A stretch of 64,000 nucleotides of DNA from Trichomonas vaginalis G3 (taxonomy: Eukaryota; Parabasalia; Trichomonadida; Trichomonadidae), in assembly GCF_026262505.1 (NCBI RefSeq), contig NC_067207.1:5402252-5466251 (forward strand), in the 5' to 3' direction. Position 1 is the first letter of the stretch. Each line of letters starts with the position of its first letter. The position numbers and the translations under genes are program-made. The notes under the pieces were generated by a model that saw only the letters and a program-made list of their open reading frames with translations, ran no database searches and was not told the DNA's origin. Shown in pieces: positions 1-10,400 of the stretch.

Positions 1-133
1 GTTCTGAATTCTTTAAATCTAGTATGTACGAGAGAGTAAAAGAAATCAGATATAATTATCATTCATGAATGAAAGATTCACTACCATAAAAAAATAAAAA
101 AAATAAAAAAATAAACTTTAAAAATTCATGTCT
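1..133. repeat. Inner part of left terminal inverted repeat of the Polinton-like element
   Basis: This stretch matches the reverse complement of about 6053-6185 practically base for base, including the T-rich tract and the palindromic TTCATTCATGAATGA region. Identity stops near position 133. The remaining outer part of the arm lies left of the window. Confidence 0.85.
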
Positions 134-162
134 CAGAATCAACATTGAACTTTAAGAAACTA

Positions 163-554
163 ATGATTATTTGAATTTATGAAATCAATTATTTGATTCA
201 TTCTTTCTTCAATCTCTTCTATTCTTTTTGTTAAATCATCTATTTTCATTAATGAGGTGATTCTTGATTGAGGAATAGATTTTAAACTAACAACACCTTT
301 TATTTTTGAAATTTTGAATCCATGACCCTCCGGGTCTTGGACTCTGTCCTCAACTTAAACATTTTATTCAATTTACACGTTGTCAATTCTTCAAATAATT
401 TTTTATTATTAGCATAATAATCATTAAATTCTTCAACAGATGAAAAAATTTTTATTTCAGTAATTGGTTTAACAACGTTTATTTTTTGTTGAACATTTTC
501 ACTTTCATTTATTTCTTCCTCCTCTGTTTCATTTATTTTTAAAATCGGTTTCAT
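163..554 (-). pseudogene. Small acidic protein remnant of the Polinton-like element
   Basis: Minus-strand coding trace inside the element. The N-terminal part is acidic and lysine-rich; the distal part reads as a heptad-like charged helix that could form a coiled coil. I do not recognise a family. It lies just inside the left TIR and points towards it. Treated as a fossil part of the element; it appears broken. Confidence 0.4.
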
Positions 555-621
555 TTATCATTAAATAAAAAATTAGAATATAAGTGATGAAATATATTTT
601 TTAATTAATATTAAATCAGAG

Positions 622-858
622 ATGGCGGCAGGATTCTTTAAAAAATTATGGGAAGGAATTAAGAAAGCTGCAAGTTGGGTTCATCAAAAGATTATTAAAC
701 CCGTTGCAAACTTTTTGGCACCAGTAGCGAAAACGGCAGGAACTATCATAGGAGGAGTATTAGGTGCTAAAGCAGGTAATCCAGCGATGGGAGCACAAGC
801 AGGTAACGCAGTTGGTGGAATTGCTGAAGGAATACTTAATAAAATAGGAGGAAAGTAG
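622..858 (+). CDS. Small amphipathic, Gly/Ala-rich virion-type protein of the Polinton-like element
   Basis: A 78-residue protein. It opens with MAAGFFKKLW and a basic amphipathic helix rich in Trp, Lys and Ile, followed from about residue 30 by a glycine/alanine-rich hydrophobic stretch with regularly spaced GxxxG-like steps. That composition resembles small membrane-active or core proteins of adenovirus-like and Polinton-like virions, but no family can be assigned by eye. A second gene at 883-1095 on the other strand has the same first ten residues, so the two are likely duplicates that diverged. The two genes converge with 24 bases between their ends. Frame looks whole. Confidence 0.6.
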   Translation: MAAGFFKKLWEGIKKAASWVHQKIIKPVANFLAPVAKTAGTIIGGVLGAKAGNPAMGAQAGNAVGGIAEGILNKIGGK

Positions 859-882
859 TGGAAAAATAAATAAATATTATTT

Positions 883-1095
883 TTATCTTAGTATCGGTTG
901 TAGTCGACGATAAACCTTATCTCCTTTATTTAATACTTCCCTTACCGGAACATTAGGTGCTATTTGTTCAGCAACGTCACTAATTGCTTCTTTATTCTTA
1001 AATATCCAATTTGCTCCTTTCTTAATCCCTTCCCAAACTTTATGCGCTCCTCTTTTTACTTTATCCCACAGTTTCTTAAAGAATCCTGCAGCCAT
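883..1095 (-). CDS. Second MAAGFFKKLW-type small basic protein of the Polinton-like element
   Basis: A 70-residue basic protein that begins with the same MAAGFFKKLW decapeptide as the neighbour at 622-858 and continues as a Lys/Trp-rich amphipathic helix (VWEGIKKGANWIFKNK). The C-terminal half is different: a more polar helix ending in a basic RRLQPILR tail. Shared N-terminus with divergent C-termini suggests a duplicated localisation or membrane-binding head attached to different tails. Virion role is an inference from the company it keeps. Frame looks whole. Confidence 0.55.
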   Translation of the reverse strand: MAAGFFKKLWDKVKRGAHKVWEGIKKGANWIFKNKEAISDVAEQIAPNVPVREVLNKGDKVYRRLQPILR

Positions 1096-1164
1096 AGTTG
1101 ATTATTTCATTAAAATTAAAAATTCATTTTCATCTTTTAATTTTGATTTTTTATTTAATAATAA

Positions 1165-2801
1165 ATGACGACTAACTATTTAGTGCCAAACACTAAACCG
1201 ATTAATGGAAATGTGTTTCATTCATTCGAAAAGATAAATGAAATATTCGCAAAGAATGATGGAAGAAGATATTATAGAGAACTTGAAAGTTCATGCTATG
1301 ACTCTGATGCTCCATATTTTGATGATAAACAAACTCATTTAAGAATTACAAATCCGGCTCATGATGTGAACCAATTAGGTGACACATATATTAAACGCAA
1401 AGTTAGAGCAACTCTAGTTTCAAATAAAGCTTTCACATGTGATGCCGCTTTTAAATGCATTCGTTTATTCGTTGGTTACAAATCATCAAATCAAAGCTTT
1501 AAACAATTAGAAGTAGAAACCGAAAGAGGTGATGCCGGTTATCTTCAGATGGATTGCGCCCGTGAATCTTTCGCATTTGCAACATATAAACCAAAATCAG
1601 AAAGGAAAGTTAAAAAGTTTGTTCATTCGTTATATAATAATGTTCAAAAATATGATAACTCAGTATGTGGTAAATATATTGACCCTTCAGAAGTTTTCAA
1701 GAAAGCAAATGAAGAAGTTGATATCACTTTTGATATGATTATTCCAGTAAATGATTTGTTAGCATTTCAGGCGTTCGATGATTATCCTAAATCATTTGGT
1801 GAAATCATTCTTAAATATTATGTTTCAGGGATACTTTAGTATTTGTCAGGTTGACCCGTTAAGAGTTGCTGATTTACAAAATTACGTTTATGAAAGATAA
1901 CTGATGAAAATTATGAAAAGATTATGAATCATGTTTATAAATATGATCGCAAATTCCAACAAATCGGACTTCCTGCCAAATTAATTACAAGCTTAGCCGC
2001 TACATCTGCTGACGCAACAGTTGAAGACGTTATTATTTCATGCACAAAGATGGAAGTTTTAGAGGATAAATGCATTACACCAGGATACGGTTTAATTGAA
2101 GAATCAGTTAAAGCAATACCACGTTTATTTTAGTAAGGAAGATCCATTCATGATTCCAGCTCAACATATTGACGTTCGTTCACTAAATGGAGGTTGCATC
2201 ACTCCTGAAGGTATCAGCTCAGATTTCTCATACGCTCTTCATAATGTTACAGATGTTGTGTTAACATTTCCGAAGAATGCAATGCAAAGAACAGTTTTAG
2301 AAAATCCAATGCTTCGAGGTCTTCAGGTCACTATAGATTCCAGAAACTTCCCGATCAAGCGATGACCACAGTGGGCGACATATTCTTTACACGTATGCTT
2401 CAAGCTTCTGATTTAGATGGAGTGAATGAATGCACGGAAGAATACGAGGACTCATTAACTAGACCACTGAATGATGATAATGGCACGCCATTAGCTAGAA
2501 CATGGAAAGACCAAACTTCATTCTTATGCACTATTCCAGTTCAACGTGATGGAGCGGGTAATTCTTTGATGGATTAGAAACTTTCAACTCACAAGTTACA
2601 GTACAAGTGAAAGCTTATCCAATCATTCAGGGTGAAAATGACACTTACTGTTCAAAAGTGACAAATCCTCCTCAGGTTTGGTTTACTAGGACTACATATT
2701 GGACATGGACACCGGATGAAGGTTTTGAAATATCATCCAACAGGTACACACCGCAGTATAGAAGTTCATATGATGAAATATTGATGAATAGAAATGTATA
2801 A
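1165..2801 (+). pseudogene. Major capsid protein remnant (double-jelly-roll, hexon-like) of the Polinton-like element
   Basis: The longest piece, about 220 residues at the start, is followed by further plus-strand pieces that together cover about the length expected for a Polinton major capsid protein. Features consistent with that family are beta-rich segments, repeated aromatic/proline turns, and position just upstream of the packaging ATPase gene. The assignment rests on layout and general composition, not on a search. The gene is broken, about four or five times. Confidence 0.55.
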
Positions 2802-2826
2802 AATTTATAAATTTATTTTTGATTAA

Positions 2827-3654
2827 ATGGATTTAAATTCATCCACCCCTTATGAAGAATTAGCAGGAGTATATAATACATACGTAGATGATATGATTAA
2901 TGAAGCATTGAGTGATAATAGAAATGCTCTATCTAAGGAAAAATTAATGAAAATTCCATATTCTGAATGTTACTTAAATTCAATCACTGCAGCAATTGTA
3001 AACAAAATAAAGGTAAAACGTTAACGATATTAAAACAAATTATCATTATTGCTAACACTTCACCCTATTCACATGTGTTAATATTATATCAACCGTTCAG
3101 GTTCACCTTCAGATGATACATTTGAAATCTTTAAAGCATTTAATCAAAATTCCAATTATTTTATTTATCACAAGAAGAAAGCGAAGATTATTTAAAAAAC
3201 TTTTTAATGTATAAAGAATTATATAATAAATCAAGAAGCAAGGATTAGAGGATAAAATTATTGATAAACAACGGATGAATTATTTGAAACACTTTCTATT
3301 TCAAATTTTGATAGAGAATTTTTGCATTCACTCATTTTTCTAGATGATGCGGTGAAATCAAAACTAATAACAAATGAGAAATCATATTTTAATCAGTTAT
3401 TAACTCAATGTCGACACATTCAGTGTTCATTCTTCATGGCTGTTCAATACTTCAAAGCATTAAGCACAAACATTAAATCAAACCTGTCCACCCTTTTCAT
3501 TTTCAGTGGTTTTAGTCGTCAACAGTTGAACGTTATGCTTTATCAAGTGAATTTACCAATGAGCATTAATGAACTTTACACACAATATCAACAATTAGGA
3601 GAACATGGAAAAATAATAGTTGATTTAAATAAAGGTTCCATTAAATTCGAATAA
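2827..3654 (+). pseudogene. Packaging ATPase remnant (FtsK/A32 type) of the Polinton-like element
   Basis: The clearest part is the distal third, which has a Walker-B-like LIFLDDAV strand followed by a helix with QCRHIQCSFFMAVQYFK and a STLFIFSGFSRQQL segment. This order (Walker B, then a strand ending in Q, then a strand with a polar tip) is typical of A32/FtsK-like genome-packaging ATPases of Polintons and large DNA viruses. Position directly after the capsid gene agrees. The gene is broken several times and no complete Walker A could be made out by eye. Confidence 0.6.
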
Positions 3655-3694
3655 CTTTTTATAATTAATTTTTATTTTTTATTTATAATTAAAC

Positions 3695-4594
3695 ATGACA
3701 GAAATAGCAAATCTTCTACAGGTTCCATTAAAACAAGGAACAAACAAAAAGGGTGCATATAATAGAACTATGAAAGTTCCAGACGGAATGAAAGAATTAG
3801 TCCACATTGTTGCCGGTCTTCAAAAGGATGTTAAACAAATGAGAAACGTTTTAACATTACCAGAAGCTCAAGCATATGCCAAACGTCATGGTCCAAATTG
3901 GGAAGCACATGAAGCAGACATTACAGGACCAAATGGAAAACCTGATGGTATAAATGAAGTTTTCGTTACTGATGGTCAAGGTAATATTAAAGTCATAAAT
4001 GGGTATAAATTAACAATGACGGATTATCCTAAACGTAAAGCATATAATGAACATTATCCTATGCAATTTGATGAAAATGGAAAAGCTGTTAAACAATACA
4101 TTGGAGAAGGTGAAAATGGTCCAATTAATTCATACCGTCATAATCCATATTCTTACTTCAATGAAGAATTAAATGCTATTGAAGAGGGACCGGATGGATT
4201 ACCACGATATTCTAACCAGTTTGATGGTCAATATGCAAATTTGAGACCTGAAATTCCAGCTAAGAAATTCTTTAAAGTTGCTTTATTCGATCCAGTTTTC
4301 GCAAATGTTAAAGATGAACTTAAACAGCAATTCCAACCAATTATAGTAGCAAGAATTGCATCAGGTGCTTTATCTCAAGCATTCAAAGATTTAATTAAGA
4401 AACCATTATATCAGCAACGAGGTTTAACTTATGATTTAGTTAAGGAATCAGATAAAAGAAAATTTGAGAAATCAGTTGATTATAAGAATGCAATTAATGA
4501 ATATATTAGGTCTATTAATTTCGATGAAAATGCTAAAAATCAACTTCATGAACAAATACAGGAAATAATAGATTCAAAAGTTCCAGCAAAATAA
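3695..4594 (+). CDS. Element-conserved protein of unknown function (Polinton-like element)
   Basis: A 299-residue protein that looks whole. Residues 60-150 are rich in Gly, Asn, Asp and Tyr and read like a polar beta-structure ([26 protein letters not shown]). Residues 190-299 are helical and charged. I recognise no named family; genes of this type, sitting next to the capsid and ATPase genes, are found in Mavericks as conserved genes of unknown, probably structural, role. It follows the ATPase remnant by 40 bases and is followed by a small gene after 32 bases, with an A/T-rich promoter-like gap on both sides. Confidence 0.55.
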   Translation: MTEIANLLQVPLKQGTNKKGAYNRTMKVPDGMKELVHIVAGLQKDVKQMRNVLTLPEAQAYAKRHGPNWEAHEADITGPNGKPDGINEVFVTDGQGNIKVINGYKLTMTDYPKRKAYNEHYPMQFDENGKAVKQYIGEGENGPINSYRHNPYSYFNEELNAIEEGPDGLPRYSNQFDGQYANLRPEIPAKKFFKVALFDPVFANVKDELKQQFQPIIVARIASGALSQAFKDLIKKPLYQQRGLTYDLVKESDKRKFEKSVDYKNAINEYIRSINFDENAKNQLHEQIQEIIDSKVPAK

Positions 4595-4626
4595 AAGTTT
4601 AAATATATTTTTTTATTCGAATATAA

Positions 4627-4866
4627 ATGAGAAGACGTTTCACTAGTCAAAAGAACACTAACGCAAAAGCAGAGATTACGGTTGGTTATAATGTAAATGA
4701 TGATAAATCACGAATTATTCAAAATGTTAAAGTTAATGTTAGTCCTGAATTAACAAGGTCAGCAACTCAACCAAATTTATTAACTCGTGACTTACCGAAG
4801 AATGAGGAGGAGCAAAATAAAGAAGATGTTCCGTTTTTGTTCATTTATGTAAGAATAAAAAATTAA
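4627..4866 (+). CDS. Small basic protein of the Polinton-like element
   Basis: A 79-residue protein with a basic start (MRRRFTSQKN) and an acidic middle (LPKNEEEQNKED). No family recognised. It is the last plus-strand gene before the convergent minus-strand gene at 4907-6013. The upstream gap contains a TTTTATTCGAATATAA palindrome-like tract just ahead of the ATG. Confidence 0.4.
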   Translation: MRRRFTSQKNTNAKAEITVGYNVNDDKSRIIQNVKVNVSPELTRSATQPNLLTRDLPKNEEEQNKEDVPFLFIYVRIKN

Positions 4867-4906
4867 AAAATAAATAAAAATAAAGTTTATTTTTTAAAGT
4901 CCAGGG

Positions 4907-6013
4907 CTAAAGTCCATAAAATGAATTAAGAACACATAAATTTTTATCATCTGCGACGTGACGAATACATTTTAATTTACTCAAGAATGCGTACCCTGAT
5001 ACATTAAATCTAATTCCTGTCTTATTTAATTTCACAACTTTGAAAAGGAATGTATGAATAGCTATAAAATGATGAGATGATGTTTTATGGGTTGCTTCCA
5101 TTTTTTCTGAAATAAATGAATAAATATAATGTTTATAAGTTTTCATATCTTTTATGTTCTTAATAACGAATGGTATAGACCTTTCAACTTCGTCTTCCTT
5201 CGGTGCTGTTCTTTCATATGAAACATTATTAGTATCTTCAATAATGAAACCACAATCGCATAAAATTTTATATGTACCAATTGTTTCTTTTGATATTTTA
5301 TCTAACAAATCAAAAACTTTATCAACACCTGTACATTTATTTAAATAATAATTTGTGTAAATATCATGGTCTTCTTTCTTAATCGTATTTGTTGCATATG
5401 TTACATTTTTCAGTGCTTTTTTGAATTTTTCAGAATCAAGAGGAGGTGAAAGTAATATACATGGATAATCTCCATCGTCAATAAATTGTAACTTATGTTT
5501 ATGAATAAATTTTGTGCCTTCTTCTGAAAGTGTTTCATCTATTTCACCATCTAATAAATTTTTAGTAGATTCCAAAAAGTAATTTTTATATCTTTCTTCA
5601 TGAGATTTTTGAACTTCTGATTCTGAAGCTGGGATATTCATTAAACCCTCTACTTCATTCTCATTATATTTTTCAACTTCTCTTAATTCCTTAATTTTTT
5701 CATCTATTTCATCTCTTATTTTTTCCAGTCTTTCAATTTCATCATATTCATCATCTTTAATCCGTTCTTCATAATATTCAGGGAAAACATCAGGTTCTTT
5801 AGGTTTTTCTTCTTCAGATGTGGGATATAAGAAATTTATAACATCATCTTTATTCATTTTTCCATCATAATCTAAATCATTTAATAACTCCGCGAATTTT
5901 TGACAATTTCTTAAATAATATTTATTAACTTCATAACTCGCCTCCTCTAATATATCCTTTATTTCCTCGTTTGTGAATCCCAATTTTTTAACGTCGTTAG
6001 TCTTGACACTCAT
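4907..6013 (-). CDS. Acidic 368-residue protein of the Polinton-like element, possibly linked to its replication module
   Basis: Residues 1-130 are strongly acidic and helical (EERIKDDEYDEIERLEKIRD). The C-terminal 80 residues are different: hydrophobic and His/Cys-containing, ending in CIRHVADDKNLCVLNSFYGL. The last motif (DKNLCV-x-NSF) resembles the conserved Cys motif found near the start of Maverick polymerase-type proteins (typically D-x-NLC-x-x-R), which is why I link it, with low confidence, to the replication module. The family could also be an unrelated structural protein. Treated as part of the fossil. Confidence 0.4.
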   Translation of the reverse strand: MSVKTNDVKKLGFTNEEIKDILEEASYEVNKYYLRNCQKFAELLNDLDYDGKMNKDDVINFLYPTSEEEKPKEPDVFPEYYEERIKDDEYDEIERLEKIRDEIDEKIKELREVEKYNENEVEGLMNIPASESEVQKSHEERYKNYFLESTKNLLDGEIDETLSEEGTKFIHKHKLQFIDDGDYPCILLSPPLDSEKFKKALKNVTYATNTIKKEDHDIYTNYYLNKCTGVDKVFDLLDKISKETIGTYKILCDCGFIIEDTNNVSYERTAPKEDEVERSIPFVIKNIKDMKTYKHYIYSFISEKMEATHKTSSHHFIAIHTFLFKVVKLNKTGIRFNVSGYAFLSKLKCIRHVADDKNLCVLNSFYGL

Positions 6014-6052
6014 TTATCATTAAATTAAAAAAATAAATTATTCAAAAAATGT

Positions 6053-6856
6053 AAGACATGAATTTTTAAAGTTTATTTTTTTATTTTTTTTATTTTTTTA
6101 TGGTAGTGAATCTTTCATTCATGAATGATAATTATATCTGATTTCTTTTACTCTCTCGTACATACTAGATTTAAAGAATTCAGAACATTTCCCATAATCT
6201 CCTAAATGTTTTCTTATCCCTAACGTGTGCCAGTTATTATATGAAACTGAATAAACTTTATCTTTATCTTTACACCTTTCATCACTTCCAATATATTTAT
6301 ATCTCAGTTTTGATTTAGCATTTTCATATTCATTAGCGTTTAATAATTCACAGTCTTCCTTTTTAAATTGATGTTTAAGATATTCAGGATTTAATACTCT
6401 ACGTTTATATGCTCCTAACTTAGTTCTAAAGGTTTTTCTACAAAATTTAGGAATTCCATCCTCTTTAATGTCATCAATGATTTCCATTTCATTATTTTCA
6501 ATTTCTTCTTCTCGTTTATGAGGTCTTTGATTATGACTCCATTGATTCCATGAAATTAAATATTCTTTATCATTATATTTATACCTCATTAGCTTATTTT
6601 GGCTTTCATATTCATTTAATAATTCACAATCTTCATTTTTAAATTGAAGTTTAACCCATTCAGGATTTAAACAATGTTTAATTAATCGCGGAATATCTGA
6701 CATCATCTATATATAGCTTCTTTTATAAAAGATAAAAAAATAAATTATTTTAAAATTAATGTTAATTTTTTAATGATTTATAAATAAATATATTTTAATG
6801 CATCGTCTATATATAGATGCAACAAAAAAAGTCACACAACCCGCACTCATCTACTA
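6053..6856. repeat. Right terminal inverted repeat of the Polinton-like element (outer limit approximate)
   Basis: The inner ~133 bases are the inverted copy of the first bases of the window. The rest is inferred to be TIR because the repeat must continue outwards, and it contains the gene at 6119-6706. Outside that gene the sequence is very AT-rich and holds two copies of a CTATATATAG box (at about 6708-6719 and 6805-6818, the second inside an imperfect palindrome TGCATCgTCTATATATAGATGCA). The true terminus and target duplication cannot be fixed here because the left arm end is off-window. Confidence 0.6.
6119..6706 (-). CDS. TIR-borne protein with two copies of a ~45-residue repeat (Polinton-like element)
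   Basis: A 195-residue basic protein containing two related modules, one at residues ~12-60 and one at ~108-160. Each reads LNPE-(W/Y)-(V/L)-K-x-QFK-x-EDCELLN, then a KxxxRYKY strand, and ends in a Trp-rich xSxNxWxx segment. The pattern is like the short repeated modules seen beside homing-type nucleases and in large DNA virus proteins, with the metal-binding cysteines lost; a DNA-binding role is an inference. Because the gene lies in the terminal repeat, the element should carry one copy at each end. Frame looks whole. Confidence 0.5.
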   Translation of the reverse strand: MMSDIPRLIKHCLNPEWVKLQFKNEDCELLNEYESQNKLMRYKYNDKEYLISWNQWSHNQRPHKREEEIENNEMEIIDDIKEDGIPKFCRKTFRTKLGAYKRRVLNPEYLKHQFKKEDCELLNANEYENAKSKLRYKYIGSDERCKDKDKVYSVSYNNWHTLGIRKHLGDYGKCSEFFKSSMYERVKEIRYNYHS

Positions 6857-7024
6857 CTTTTATATAAGTAATTTTATTTTTTTGAAATACGAGATCGAAT
6901 AAACATGTATTTTATTTTATTACTATAATAATACGTTTTTACATAGTAAGAAAGTTTAGAGACTGAAATGAAATTAAAAATTGAGAAAAAAATAAAGCTT
7001 TTCTATAAAAATTCATATTAATAT
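6857..7024. repeat. Left terminal inverted repeat of MULE 1
   Basis: Starts at TTTTATATAAGTAATT and ends at ATTCATATTAATAT. It matches the reverse complement of 13342-13509 almost completely. Confidence 0.9.
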
Positions 7025-7434
7025 TTATTTGATTGAGTTAAAGTTATCCAATTTATTTGGTTCAGTTTAAAATTATTTGTATTTAAAATATTTTAGAAAT
7101 ATTTACAATAATATTCATATAATTATCGATTAAATCGTTGCAGAAAGTAAAATGATATAATTTGCTATATTTAGAATTTAAGAAATTTTAAATGGTGAAA
7201 AAAAATAGAAAAAATATGAAAAAATAGACAAAATATTGGAGACTTCTAATTAAGAATGAAAGACTTGTCATTATTCTGGAATTCATAGCATGAAGATATT
7301 GTAAGGTACATTATGTATATATATATACATCTTTCCATCAAATAATCTTCAATCTACTTATAAAAAATATTAAAAAAATCATAAAAATGTTTATTATAAT
7401 AACGATAAAGTTGAATAGAAATCAATGTTACATA

Positions 7435-10400
7435 TTATTGAAATAAATCATCTTCGGCAATTTCAATGTTTTCTATCTTTTCATTTTTTGTTTCTTCTAA
7501 ATTTATTTGAATGTCATCAAGTATTTGATCACTTGACATATACCTTTCAATTTCAATATCTCTGAAATCAATTCCAGAATGTTTGGACAAATCCTTATAT
7601 TTTTTCATTATATCCTCAGGAATTAATGATATTTCCAGACCAAAATGCTCTTCAAATAACTGAATCTCTTCATTTATTTTTTTCAATTTAATGAAATACG
7701 ACTGTTTATGATCACTTGTGTTTTTATCTGCCCGTGCATATCGATGCAAAATCGCTAAATCCACTTTCATTAAAGTGTGTACCGTCTTTAAAATTGTGGG
7801 ATGTGAATATACAATATTTGTATTTAACACTTTGTTGTACGATTCTACGCCATTATTAGAATAAATATTGTCGAATACTTTGAGCTTGCTGATTGAATTA
7901 TAGCTTGTGCTCCATGTTTTAATAAAGTATTTTGCAAATTCATTTGTATCTTGAATGCATTTAATTTTATTACAAACCAAATCAAAAACTTCTTCTGGCA
8001 TGAATGGAGAAGCGCATAATAACTTTAAAAGAATTTTATTGTTAAGATCTTCTGGATCACATTTTTTCTTGAAATTCTTAACTAATGCTGCAATAAAGTG
8101 ATATATGCATCCAGTCAATATGGTTTGCTCTCCTTTTCTTTTATAAATTGAGCCTTGAAGTGCTTTTTCGAAATCAGTTGTTATAACATCAAATGTTGAT
8201 AAAGGAATTTTAATATCAGTATCATACTCCATAATACTAAATACTCTTTGATAATCAGTTTCTGTTCTTCCCGTCATGATTATATGTAAAAACGGTAGAT
8301 ACAGTTGAGTTGCTTGGTCAAAAATTAACAAATTTAATAATTGGCCATTCATTATTGATACAGGAACGACTTTGAAGGTTCCATCAATAAAACAATGTGA
8401 TGAATACCGTGCAACTCGAATGAAACGTTCCAATCCAAAAAAATAATAGGCATTATCATTTTTTGTGCTTTGGGTAATAAAATATGATCTTTGATTAAAA
8501 AATTCTAACATTTCATTAATAAGATCAATCTCTGATTTTGATTTGACAGGATGAACTTCATAATACAGCTGTTGGACTTTCTTCTCTGATATCTGAATGA
8601 AATTAGTAGACTGGGCGTGATTACAGTCATATATCAGTTGATTTGCATACTTTCTTGTTTCTGATATCGTTGCGGTTGGATTTTTGACAACATAATCTTG
8701 AACTTGAGATTCAATATCATAGTTCATTGGATTTGTTCCTTTAATTATTTGAGATTGTTTTGCAGGTCGGCAGTTATGAAGTTTACTGTCTGGTTTTTCT
8801 TCAGGAGAAATATTTAATTTCTCATCAAAGACTTTTACATGCATACAAAAGTTGCATCTAGGTTTATATCCGCAATAATAAATAATTTCTAAATAATTAT
8901 TATGAGCATTGTAACGTTGAAATCTCAAAGGATGACCATTTGTATATATGGTTAATGAATATTTAATACGTGCGGATTGGGAAATTGAAAATGTATGATA
9001 AGTCCTCAGAATATTTTTGATTCTTTTTCGGTGAATCTCTTTATTTTTATCATCAAAAGATTGATAATTAGGAATAAGTTCAATGCAAGCTTTATTAACG
9101 ATAATAGATTGTTTATGCGTTGAAAAATTATTTTGGTAATCATAAGCAAAATTTGGCACTAGATGTGTATTTTGTAAATCTGTTAATGGAGGATTATCGG
9201 TTAAATGATTAGAAATTTGGGAAGAATAAGAAGCAGTTTCATTAGTTTGTGAGGATTGATGCTGAGGGATTTGACGCTGAATATCCGAATTTATTGTTGC
9301 ATTTTGTCTTTGATTTGTGTTTGAAGGAGTGACTCCACTTATTGTTGCAGTTTGTCTTTGATTTGTGTTTGGAGGAGAAACTCCACTTATTGTTTCATTT
9401 TGTCTTTGATTTGTGTTTGGAGGAGTGACACCACTTATTGTTGCATTTTGTCTTTGATTTGTGTTTGGAAATGAAACTGCATTTATTGTTGCATTTTGTC
9501 TTTGATTTGTGTTTGGAAATGAAACTGCATTTATTGTTGCATTTTGTCTTTGATTTGTGTTTGGAAATGAAACTGCATTTATTGTTGCATTTTGTCTTTG
9601 ATTTGTGTTTGAGGATGAAACTCCACTTATTGTTTTTTGTCTTTGATTTGTGTTTGGAGGAGTGACTCCACTTATTGTTGCAGTTTGTCTTTGATTTGTG
9701 TTTGGAAATGAAACTGCATTTATTGTTTCATTTTGTCTTATATTTGAATTTTGAGCAGTTACTCCACTTATTGTTGCAGTTTGTTCATCTAATAAAATTT
9801 GTTCATTCTCCTCCTCTTTGAATTCATTAAATTCTTCGGAACTTAAATATCTGTTTAATAGAGAATCCGAGTTTTCGTTGTCTTCATCTTGAAATGGCCA
9901 ATTCTTTCTTATATTGTTATCTTTATCATGAGTTTCTATAGAAAAATCATTTTTATCCTTTTGTTTACTTTCTTCATCATAATCGATATCACTATCATTC
10001 TCACTATAAGAATCTTCAGCTTCTTCATTTGGTAAAATTGTCTCATATATATTTTTTTATTTCCATCTGAAATTGTTACTTTATACTCTCCTTCTAACAT
10101 TTTTTTTAATTTCATCAACAGGATTGAATACTTCCTGAAGACAATTGAAATTCATGATTTTAATTGCTTCTTCTATTATGTTATTGCTCATATACAACGC
10201 AAACTTGGCTGCCCACAATAAATTTTCGTCATTTTGTGATATTTGATTAATCTTTTTGTCTTGATCTTCAGAGTTTTTATACTGTTTACAATCGGAATTG
10301 AAAATAAGTTAAAAGGCTTCTTTTTTCTTTTAATATTGATAGTAATTTTGTTATTACAGCGCAAATTATCCAGAACACCTAAATTTTTGTTATTTGTTGT

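Larger units (their letters stand above)
1..6856. mobile_element. Polinton/Maverick-like element fossil (left end outside window)
   Basis: Bases 1-~133 are an inverted copy of ~6053-6185, so the window opens inside the left terminal inverted repeat and the right one runs from about 6053 to about 6830-6856. Between them lie a double-jelly-roll capsid remnant, an FtsK/A32-type packaging ATPase remnant, small virion-type genes and a conserved element-specific gene. These parts and the TIRs are the Polinton/Maverick hallmark; such elements are abundant in Trichomonas. No integrase or full protein-primed polymerase is visible in the window, and if 1-133 is the terminal repeat the whole element is only about 7-7.5 kb, short for the family. 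The element is broken, with roughly eight to ten breaks, mostly in the capsid and ATPase genes. TIR arms are practically identical where both are seen, suggesting recent insertion. The exact right end is uncertain because a MULE starts next to it. Confidence 0.75.

Noticed and set aside
9438-9665. Repetitive plus-strand frame (HFVFDLCLEMKLHLL units)
   Set aside because: Antisense of the 48-bp repeat in the MULE transposase, where the minus-strand frame continues into the zinc finger and catalytic domain.
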